Origin: Deltaproteobacteria bacterium RIFCSPLOWO2_02_FULL_57_26
GTDB lineage: Bacteria; Desulfobacterota; Binatia; UBA9968
Length of the DNA: 8,614 nt
Direction: 5' to 3'
NCBI GenBank assembly: GCA_001798455.1
Contig: MGSI01000066.1
Coordinates: forward strand, 1-8,614
The translations under genes were made by a program, and so were the position numbers. The notes beneath the pieces were generated by a model, which had not been told where the DNA came from, did not search any database, and saw only the letters and a program-made list of their open reading frames with translations. Positions 1 through 5,564 of the stretch are shown piece by piece (position 1 is the first letter of the stretch; the number at the start of each line of letters is the position of its first letter).

Positions 1-177
1 GGCGTGTTCGGTTCGCCCACTGCACACCTGTTCATAGGTTGGGTTCTTGACGCTCCCGCCGGCGTACCCGGACATGACAGAAATCACTCCGCGAAGCTCA
101 TCAAAAACCGCTTCAGTGCACCAGAAGCAGCCCCCGCCAAAGACCGCGGCTTCGTCTGTTTGCTTCATAGACTTCAT
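1..177 (-). CDS. msrA: Peptide-methionine (S)-S-oxide reductase MsrA, N-terminal part (cut by window edge)
   Basis: Translating the minus strand from ATG at 177-175 gives 59 codons with the unmistakable MsrA start: GGGCFWCTEAVFDEL, then GVISVMSGYAGG and NPTYEQVCSGRTEHA at the edge. The Cys of GCFWC is the catalytic cysteine that attacks methionine S-sulfoxide in oxidised proteins; it is recycled by thioredoxin through resolving cysteines that would lie in the missing C-terminal part. About two thirds of a usual 160-210 aa MsrA is outside the window. There is no signal peptide, so it should be cytoplasmic. A TGA stop directly precedes the ATG at 177; a second in-frame ATG lies at 168-166 (three residues shorter). 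Neither has a clear Shine-Dalgarno sequence, so the start is uncertain by three codons. It follows the molybdenum hydroxylase gene on the same strand after 60 bp and may be co-transcribed. Confidence 0.95.
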   Translation of the reverse strand, partial: MKSMKQTDEAAVFGGGCFWCTEAVFDELRGVISVMSGYAGGSVKNPTYEQVCSGRTEHA

Positions 178-181
178 TCAG

Positions 182-202
182 AGGCGTGAGGCAACAGGCA
201 AC
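182..202. repeat. Heptamer tandem array, three AGGCnnn units
   Basis: On the plus strand AGGC recurs exactly every 7 bases, at 182, 189 and 196 (units AGGCGTG, AGGCAAC, AGGCAAC), followed by a decayed unit starting AGA at 203. It lies in the 60-bp gap between the hydroxylase stop and the msrA start. Two 11-mers are shared with the arrays near 2500: AGGCGTGAGGC (182-192 and 2508-2518) and AGGCAACAGGC (189-199, and the reverse complement of 2562-2572). This shows that the arrays belong to one repeat family. Function unknown. Confidence 0.75.
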
Positions 203-237
203 AGAAAAACCCTCTCCCTCAACTCAGTACTCATCGC

Positions 238-2457
238 TCAGGACTTCGTTTTCAAAGCCTCGAAGATGTCCTCGGCCGTGAGCGGAAGTGACTTGATCCT
301 CACGCCGACGGCGTCTTCCACGGCGTTCGCGATAGCCGCAGCCACGGGAATGATCGCCGTTTCCCCGATGGCCATGCTGTGATAGGGCCCAGGACCCGTG
401 GGGGCTTCCCTGACGACAGTCTTGAGCTCCGGGATGTCTTGGATCGTGGGAATCTTGTAGTCGCCGAAGTTGGCCGTAACCACTTTGGCGCCATCGACCA
501 TGAGATGTTCCATCAAGGCGTAGCCAATTCCCATCACCGCCCCTCCGTCGATCTGGCCCTGGTGCATGAGCGGGTTGAGTATCGTCCCCGTGTGGTGGGC
601 ACTGAGTAGCTTTTTCAATTTGACCTGACCGGTTTCAGGATCCACCTCAACCTCCGCGACCTGAGCACACATCGAAGCCTCGTGAACTTTCGATCTATCA
701 TTGTAGTAGCCCTCGACGCGGATCGGCGATCCCTTCGCCCTGACCAGCTCCCCGTACGTCATCCGCCGCTCGGCCCCGCGGTGCAGGACTCCGCCGTTGG
801 CGATGAGGATCTCATCGGGGCTACCGCCGAGGCGCTCGGCCGCGGCCTTTTTGATTTCCTCCTTGGCTTTGATGGCTGCATCATACGCCGCATTGCCGTA
901 GACTCTGGTGGCCCTGCTTCCGCCCACGCCGGTATCTTTTCTCCCGGTCTTGGTGTCCAAAGATTCCGCCCGGATCTTATCGAGCGGGACCTGGAGCTCC
1001 TCTCCAACGATCTCGCACAAGACGGTATAAGTACCGGCCCCCTGATCCAGCATCGCCGAGGCGAGGGCGATGTCTCCTTTTTCGTCGATGGTAATGGTTA
1101 CCGCCCCTTCGCCGCCGTTGGGGAGCCATTGAGTCACAGCAATCCCACGGCCTGTGTTTTTCGGCTTTGGCTTATGGTAACCGGACTCCTTAAGCGCCAA
1201 CGCCAACGTTTCCTCACCTTTGATATGCGTGATCACTCCGCCTGTGGGCAGCTCGTCGCCGTCGCGCATCAGATTTTTTCTTCTGAACTCCGCAGGATCC
1301 ATGCCTAGTCTTCGTGCCACCAGATCCATCTGGCTCTCATTGGCAAAGACTCCCTGCGGGTCACCTGGGGCCCGCATGTGGCCACAAGGGATCTTATTCG
1401 TGTAAACCATCCTCTCTTCTACGAGAGCGTGGGGGATCGTGTAAGGACCCGGACATTCCCTCGGGCCTTGCAGGAGTCCATTCGGCTTGAACGCGCCATA
1501 GGCCCCGCTGTCGAAGATGAATTCCATATGGTGCGCTTTGAGGGTTCCGTCCTTTTTTACTCCAGTCCGGACCTTGATGATGGACGAGTGCCTCGGATTC
1601 CCCGCGATGAACTCTTCGTCATAGTCCATGATCATCTTCACCGGCCGGCCGCTCTTCAAGGAGAGAAAGTAGCAAACGGGAAGATCCATGAAGTCGCCCT
1701 TGCCGCCAAAATCGCCGCCGATGTAAACGGGATGAAAGACAAGTTTTTCAGGGTCGATTCTGACCGCGGTGGCCAGTTGGTCCCTTACCCCATAGGGTAC
1801 CTTGCTGCACGACCACAGCTCCGCGCCTCCGGACTCATTGGTTTTGACGACGCACGAGTGCGGCTCAATGTACGCTTGGTGAACTTTGCCCGTTGTAAAC
1901 GTATTCTCGACGATCAGGTCCGACTCCTGGAATCCAAGCTCGACGTTTCCTTTCTTCCAGGAAATGTAGATAAAAACATTGCTGGGCGCGTCGAGCTTGG
2001 CCGGAAGGCCATTGTAACTGGCGACGTCCGGGTGAATCAGCGGAGCTGCGGGACTCATGGCCTCTACAGGGTCCAGCACCGGCTCCAGCTCTTCATATTC
2101 GACCTCGATTAGATCGAGCGCCTGCTCGGCAATCTCCTCGGTCTCGGCTGCGACTGCCGCGACCTTTTCACCGATGAACCGAACCACGCCATCGCCCAGT
2201 ATGGGCATGTCATACACCCGCCTGCCGATTTTCAGGCCCGCCACATCTTCGCCGGTGATGACGGTCTTGACTCCGGGGACCCGCAAGGCCCGGCTCACGT
2301 CGATGCGCTTGATCCGTCCGAAGGGAATGGGGCTTCTCAAAACCTTTCCCCAGAGCATCCCGGGTAGGACTACATCGACCGCGTAAACCGCTTGGCCACT
2401 AACCTTATGCTCACCTTCCACTCTTGGTGTCGGTCTGCCCACGACTCGCTTTGCCAT
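238..2457 (-). CDS. Xanthine dehydrogenase family molybdenum hydroxylase, large (molybdopterin-binding) subunit
   Basis: The 739-aa protein is a full-length CoxL/XdhB-type catalytic subunit, which binds the Mo-pterin cytosine dinucleotide cofactor and hydroxylates a C-H bond with water-derived oxygen. Visible landmarks: the N-terminal a/b hammerhead domain (about 5-120, starting VGRPTPRVEGEHKVSG), GGDFGGKGD at 247-255, MRAPGDPQ at 361-368, DQGAGTYT at 471-478, GVGGSRATR at 510-518, QIDGGAVMGIGYAL at 635-648, and MAIGE at 695-699, where Glu699 is the expected catalytic base. The CO dehydrogenase loop (AYRCSFR or AYRGAGR) is absent; the matching stretch reads CGHMRAPG, so CO oxidation is unlikely. 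An aldehyde, aromatic or N-heterocycle substrate is possible but cannot be chosen. No [2Fe-2S] or FAD subunit gene is adjacent. There is no signal peptide. The ATG at 2457 is chosen because GGAG lies 5 nt upstream; a GTG two codons earlier (2463) is less likely. Confidence 0.93.
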   Translation of the reverse strand: MAKRVVGRPTPRVEGEHKVSGQAVYAVDVVLPGMLWGKVLRSPIPFGRIKRIDVSRALRVPGVKTVITGEDVAGLKIGRRVYDMPILGDGVVRFIGEKVAAVAAETEEIAEQALDLIEVEYEELEPVLDPVEAMSPAAPLIHPDVASYNGLPAKLDAPSNVFIYISWKKGNVELGFQESDLIVENTFTTGKVHQAYIEPHSCVVKTNESGGAELWSCSKVPYGVRDQLATAVRIDPEKLVFHPVYIGGDFGGKGDFMDLPVCYFLSLKSGRPVKMIMDYDEEFIAGNPRHSSIIKVRTGVKKDGTLKAHHMEFIFDSGAYGAFKPNGLLQGPRECPGPYTIPHALVEERMVYTNKIPCGHMRAPGDPQGVFANESQMDLVARRLGMDPAEFRRKNLMRDGDELPTGGVITHIKGEETLALALKESGYHKPKPKNTGRGIAVTQWLPNGGEGAVTITIDEKGDIALASAMLDQGAGTYTVLCEIVGEELQVPLDKIRAESLDTKTGRKDTGVGGSRATRVYGNAAYDAAIKAKEEIKKAAAERLGGSPDEILIANGGVLHRGAERRMTYGELVRAKGSPIRVEGYYNDRSKVHEASMCAQVAEVEVDPETGQVKLKKLLSAHHTGTILNPLMHQGQIDGGAVMGIGYALMEHLMVDGAKVVTANFGDYKIPTIQDIPELKTVVREAPTGPGPYHSMAIGETAIIPVAAAIANAVEDAVGVRIKSLPLTAEDIFEALKTKS

Positions 2458-2462
2458 GATCA

Positions 2463-2466
2463 CTCC
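2463..2466 (-). promoter_or_regulatory. Ribosome binding site of the molybdenum hydroxylase gene
   Basis: The minus strand reads GTGGAGTGATCATG: GGAG with a 5-nt spacer to the ATG at 2457-2455. This supports the ATG over the in-frame GTG at 2463, which overlaps this site. Confidence 0.6.
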
Positions 2467-2507
2467 ACTTCTATTTTTAGTTCAAAGGCCCGCCTGGTCG
2501 TTATAAA

Positions 2508-2528
2508 AGGCGTGAGGCGGGAGGCCTG
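2508..2528. repeat. Heptamer tandem array, three AGGCnnn units (left arm)
   Basis: AGGC occurs at 2508, 2515 and 2522 with an exact 7-base period (AGGCGTG, AGGCGGG, AGGCCTG), then a decayed AGACTTG unit. It is in the 127-bp gap between the solute-binding-protein stop and the hydroxylase start. Its orientation is opposite to the array at 2562-2586. The three AGGC cores can pair with three GCCT cores there, with mainly G-U wobble in between, enclosing a loop of about 36 nt. Read on the minus strand, the structure would lie downstream of the binding-protein gene and in the leader or spacer of the hydroxylase gene. Confidence 0.75.
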
Positions 2529-2561
2529 AGACTTGGTTGATTCTCACTTAGTCTTTCTCGC

Positions 2562-2586
2562 GCCTGTTGCCTAATGCCTGATGCCT
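2562..2586. repeat. Heptamer tandem array, four GCCTnnn units (right arm)
   Basis: GCCT occurs at 2562, 2569, 2576 and 2583, exactly 7 bases apart (GCCTGTT, GCCTAAT, GCCTGAT, GCCT). The last unit overlaps the stop codon of the solute-binding-protein gene (2585-2587). The complement of its first two units, AGGCAACAGGC, is identical to 189-199 near msrA. It could act as the 3' arm of an imperfect hairpin with 2508-2528. No T-tract follows on the minus strand, so a classical intrinsic terminator is not supported. Confidence 0.75.
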
Positions 2587-3583
2587 ATCTTCGGTAAAGC
2601 TGTCTGATGAACCCCGACGCTTCCAGCTCCTGCACGAAACTCATATCCACGAAGCTCTTAGGATCGGCGGCCGCGGCCTTTGGATTGCGCGGCGCCATAT
2701 CATCTAACAGGGTCTTGACACCTTCAGGAGTAGGGTAGGGTGCTTGGGGGAACACTCCGCTGTAGGCTCTGTAAGCCCTCTCCAGACCTTCCGGATCAGT
2801 CAGCCTCAGATTCTTGCTAAAGATCGCTTTAGAGGCCTCCTTTTCCGTCCTCAGGAAATGAAGGGCCTCAGTCATAGCCCGGGCGAACCTTGCCAACACG
2901 GGGCGCTTCGACTTGATGATAGCTTCCCGGGTAAGGACCGCATTCCACCAGAACGGTATTTTCAGGGAACCGATGTCCAGCAGGTCCCTAAAGCCCAGCT
3001 TTTCCGCCTCCCGAACAAAGGGCTCGGGCATGATCGTAAACTGGACCAAGCCTTTTGAGAGCGCCGCAAATCTTTCCGGGTTGCCTCCGGCAGCAATAAT
3101 CTTGGTGTCCTTGTCGGGATCGACTCCCAGCCTTCTCAAAGCGAGCCGCAGCCCGAGATCCGAAGTGCTTCCCAGACGGTTGACTCCGCCGGTTTTCCCC
3201 TTGAGCTGTTCGGCGCTGGTGATGGAGGGGAGCGTGATGATGTGATCCACGAATGTAGGGACCATTCCCAGGATCATGACCACGTCCGCACCGGCGAGGC
3301 GGGAACTCACCAGTGTGGTGACTGAAGTCACGATGATGTCCAACTCGCCAGCCAAGAGCGCCTGCAGGGCTGTCGGGCTGTTGGTGATGCTGATGACCTC
3401 GGCGTCGAGGCCTTGCTTTTTCAGGAAGCCTCTTTCCTGAACCACCCAGATCGGGCTATTGGCGGGGCTCGCCCCCGCCCAGGCAATGCGAACCCTTTCT
3501 TGGCCGAAGGCCTGATCGGTAGCTGCCAGGAAACCGACAAGGGCGATAAGGGCAAAGGCTATCCCGCTAATCGTTTTATGCAT
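2585..3583 (-). CDS. NitT/TauT-family ABC transporter substrate-binding protein (NMT1/SsuA-like)
   Basis: The 332-aa protein has a clear Sec signal peptide: a short start MHKT, a hydrophobic stretch at about 5-24, and a likely cleavage after AFG (residue 27) before QERVRIAW. It has no lipobox cysteine, so a soluble periplasmic protein is expected. The mature part follows the NMT1/THI5-like two-lobe periplasmic-binding fold: PIWVVQERGFLKKQGLDAEV at 44-63, TALQALLAGELDIIV at 71-85, EQLKGKTGGVNRLGSTSD at 125-142, and the inter-lobe region around QFTIMPEP at 181-188. Family members bind nitrate, sulfonates, taurine, thiamine precursors or aromatic acids; the ligand cannot be read here. No permease or ATPase gene is present in the window, so it is an orphan binding protein locally. 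The ATG at 3583 is preferred over an upstream GTG at 3613 because it has a strong Shine-Dalgarno sequence and places the signal peptide at the N-terminus. It diverges from uvrC. Confidence 0.9.
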   Translation of the reverse strand: MHKTISGIAFALIALVGFLAATDQAFGQERVRIAWAGASPANSPIWVVQERGFLKKQGLDAEVISITNSPTALQALLAGELDIIVTSVTTLVSSRLAGADVVMILGMVPTFVDHIITLPSITSAEQLKGKTGGVNRLGSTSDLGLRLALRRLGVDPDKDTKIIAAGGNPERFAALSKGLVQFTIMPEPFVREAEKLGFRDLLDIGSLKIPFWWNAVLTREAIIKSKRPVLARFARAMTEALHFLRTEKEASKAIFSKNLRLTDPEGLERAYRAYSGVFPQAPYPTPEGVKTLLDDMAPRNPKAAAADPKSFVDMSFVQELEASGFIRQLYRR

Positions 3584-3591
3584 GGGTTTGG

Positions 3592-3597
3592 CCTCCC
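3592..3597 (-). promoter_or_regulatory. Ribosome binding site of the substrate-binding protein gene
   Basis: The minus strand reads GGGAGG, then 8 nt, then the ATG at 3583-3581. It is a strong anti-16S match and fixes the start; initiation at the GTG at 3613 would add ten polar residues before the signal peptide. Confidence 0.7.
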
Positions 3598-3639
3598 ATC
3601 GAAAGAGTTCCACAGTTCAGCGCTCCGGTCCGACCAGGA

Positions 3640-3667
3640 ATTAGCACAGTAAATCTCGGGAGGTCAA
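3640..3667 (-). promoter_or_regulatory. Candidate sigma70 promoter of the substrate-binding protein gene
   Basis: On the minus strand, TTGACC (complement of 3662-3667, 5/6 match to the -35 consensus) is followed after 16 nt by GCTAAT (complement of 3640-3645, 4/6), which is preceded by TGT, an extended -10 feature. Transcription would begin near 3633, giving a leader of about 50 nt to the ATG at 3583. It is back to back with the uvrC promoter. Judged by eye only. Confidence 0.4.
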
Positions 3668-3679
3668 GCTATGGAGGTC
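3659..3679. repeat. 7-bp direct repeat GGAGGTC between the divergent promoters
   Basis: GGAGGTC occurs at 3659-3665 and 3673-3679, 14 bp start to start. The first copy overlaps the candidate -35 of the substrate-binding-protein promoter and the second covers the -35 zone of uvrC. This could be a pair of operator half-sites or chance. Confidence 0.35.
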
Positions 3680-3690
3680 GGTGGCGCTTC

Positions 3691-3699
3691 TGGTATAAT
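3691..3699 (+). promoter_or_regulatory. Extended -10 promoter of uvrC
   Basis: TGGTATAAT is a perfect extended -10 element (TGn plus TATAAT at 3694-3699). The -35 zone (around 3671-3676) has no good match, as is common for extended -10 promoters. Counting 7 nt from the hexamer puts the start of transcription at about 3706, only 2 nt before the uvrC ATG at 3708. Confidence 0.65.
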
Positions 3700-3707
3700 T
3701 TTTGCCG

Positions 3708-5555
3708 ATGCCTTCTCTCGAAGAAAAGCTGGAAAGCCTTCCCCCGCGGCCCGGCGTCTACCTCATGCGCGACCGGGAGGCAAAGGTGATTTACGTGGGC
3801 AAGGCCAAAGACCTGAGAGCCCGGGTGCGGGCCTACTTTCGCAGCGGCGATGGGCGCTCGCAGATCCAGTTTCTGCTGCGCCGGGCGGAAGATATCGAGA
3901 CCCTGGTTACGGCCAACGAAAAAGAAGCGCTGATCCTGGAAAACAATTTAATCAAGCAGTACAAGCCGCGCTATAACATCCGCCTGAAGGACGACAAAAG
4001 CTACCTCAGCATCAAAGTAACCGTGCAGCATCCCTGGCCGAGAATCTTTGCCACCAGGAAGATCGTCAAAGATGGAAACCGGTACTTCGGGCCTTTTTCA
4101 TCCGCGATCGCGGCGCGGGAGACGCTCGACATCATCGAGAAGCATTTTCTGCTGAGGAACTGTACGGACTACAATTTTAAGAACCGTACCCGACCGTGCC
4201 TGCAGTATCAGATCAAGCGCTGTCCGGGCCCGTGCGTTTTGCCGGTGGATCCGAAAGAGTATCAGGAGCAGGTCGGGCAGGCGATTCTATTCATCGAGGG
4301 CAAGAGCCAGGAGCTGGCCGATGAGCTCAAGCACCTGATGAAGGAGAAGGCCGGCGCCCTCGAGTTCGAGGCGGCGGCGAAGATCCGGGACCAGATCCAG
4401 GCCGTCGAAAGAACCGTGGAAAAACAGCGGATGGTCTCCCATTGGGGCATCGATCAGGATATCTTCGGTCTCTACCGGGAAGGCGGCTTTATCGAAGTAC
4501 AGGTTTTATTTGTGCGCCAGGGGAAGCTCACCGGGAATCAGTCCTATTCCCTTGAGGACCTGGAATTCTCCGACGAGGAGGTTCTGGAGTCGCTGCTGAC
4601 TCAGTTTTATCAGGGCGCCCGCTTCATTCCCGACGAGATCCTGCTTCCGGTCGAGCTGGAAGACCGCGAGGTCCGGCAGGAATACCTGAGCGAGCGCAAG
4701 GGGAGAAAAGTGTCCATATTTTCCCCCCGGCGAGGGGACAAGCGCCAGCTTGTCGAGATGGCGGCGCAGAATGCGCGACAGAGCTTTTTCGAACGCCACG
4801 ACCAGGAAAAGGAGCGGGAGAGGATGCTCTTGGAGCTCCAGCAGCAGCTGCGGCTCCGGCACTATCCGCAGCGGGTCGAGTGTTTTGATATCTCGAACAT
4901 TCACGGCTCTCATGCGGTGGGCTCGATGGTCACGTTCTTCAACGGTGAGGCCGATAAAAACCGCTACCGCCACTATCGTATCCGTACGGTCGATTCGGCT
5001 TCAGGCGGAGACGATTTCGCCATGATGTACGAGGTGCTCAAGCGGCGCTTCAGCCGCGGGCTCGGTGAAGGGGACCTGCCGGATCTGGTGGTCGTGGATG
5101 GCGGCAAAGGCCAGCTCGGGATGGCGCTGGCAGCGATGCGTGATCTGGGGGTTAAGGATGTCGATGTGGCTGCGCTAGCCAAAATGCGCGTCCAGCGCTC
5201 GGCGCGCAGCCCCGAGATCCAACGTTCCGAGGAGAGGGTCTTTCTCCCCGGCCAGAGCAATCCGGTGATCTTAAAGCGCAACTCCAATGCCCTTTTTCTG
5301 CTCCAGCGGGTGCGAGACGAGGCGCACCGTTTCGCCATAACGTATCACAAGCAATTGCGGACGCGGCAAACCCTCTACTCGGCCCTGGACCGGGTTCCGG
5401 GCGTCGGCGGCGCGCGCAAAAGGGCTCTCCTGCGTGCCTTTGGCAGCATCAAGCGGATCGAAGAGGCATCTTTGGAGGAGCTGCTCAAAGTTCCCTCGAT
5501 GAACGAGAAGATCGCGCGGGAGATTCTCCAATCTCTGAAGTCGTTTTCTACTTAG
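3708..5555 (+). CDS. uvrC: UvrABC excinuclease subunit C
   Basis: The 615-aa cytoplasmic nuclease makes the 3' and 5' incisions flanking a DNA lesion after UvrA/UvrB recognition. Domains in order: N-terminal GIY-YIG nuclease (PGVYLM at 15-20, IYVGKAKDLRARV at 28-40, Glu78 in LILENNLI); a cysteine set C152-x11-C164-x7-C172-x3-C176, the spacing of the UvrC [4Fe-4S] site; the UVR motif that contacts UvrB (about 199-234); the RNase H-like endonuclease (CFDISNIHG with Asp394, GGDDFAMMYE with Asp436, VVVDGGKGQ with Asp464, RDEAHRFAITYH with His540); and tandem helix-hairpin-helix motifs from VPGVGG (563) to the end. All catalytic residues are present and the length is normal. The ATG at 3708 is preferred: there is no Shine-Dalgarno sequence, but the -10 element predicts a transcript starting about here; a TTG at 3702 would precede that start. 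comEC follows after 9 bp. Confidence 0.98.
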   Translation: MPSLEEKLESLPPRPGVYLMRDREAKVIYVGKAKDLRARVRAYFRSGDGRSQIQFLLRRAEDIETLVTANEKEALILENNLIKQYKPRYNIRLKDDKSYLSIKVTVQHPWPRIFATRKIVKDGNRYFGPFSSAIAARETLDIIEKHFLLRNCTDYNFKNRTRPCLQYQIKRCPGPCVLPVDPKEYQEQVGQAILFIEGKSQELADELKHLMKEKAGALEFEAAAKIRDQIQAVERTVEKQRMVSHWGIDQDIFGLYREGGFIEVQVLFVRQGKLTGNQSYSLEDLEFSDEEVLESLLTQFYQGARFIPDEILLPVELEDREVRQEYLSERKGRKVSIFSPRRGDKRQLVEMAAQNARQSFFERHDQEKERERMLLELQQQLRLRHYPQRVECFDISNIHGSHAVGSMVTFFNGEADKNRYRHYRIRTVDSASGGDDFAMMYEVLKRRFSRGLGEGDLPDLVVVDGGKGQLGMALAAMRDLGVKDVDVAALAKMRVQRSARSPEIQRSEERVFLPGQSNPVILKRNSNALFLLQRVRDEAHRFAITYHKQLRTRQTLYSALDRVPGVGGARKRALLRAFGSIKRIEEASLEELLKVPSMNEKIAREILQSLKSFST

Positions 5556-5564
5556 GGACCCTTC

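Noticed and set aside
4..382. Plus-strand open frames at the left end (4-189 and 47-382)
   Set aside because: Both are antisense to msrA and the hydroxylase C-terminus and carry no recognisable protein signature.
682..1308. 208-codon plus-strand open frame opposite the hydroxylase gene
   Set aside because: Same reason: antisense shadow of a conserved gene with no family signature.
1378..2112. Long open frame (244 codons) on the plus strand inside the hydroxylase gene
   Set aside because: It lies fully antisense to a strongly conserved CDS, has no recognisable domain and has no ribosome binding site. Long antisense frames are expected opposite GC-rich genes.
2500..2505. Possible -10 element TATAAC (minus strand) for the hydroxylase gene
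   Set aside because: 5/6 match to TATAAT, but at 17 nt upstream only CAGGCC is found, with no usable -35. It lies beside the repeat array, so transcription from the upstream gene is at least as likely.
3671..3976. Possible small gene starting at ATG 3671 ahead of uvrC
   Set aside because: It overlaps the first 90 codons of uvrC in another frame, its start lies upstream of the predicted uvrC transcription start, and the protein matches nothing I know.
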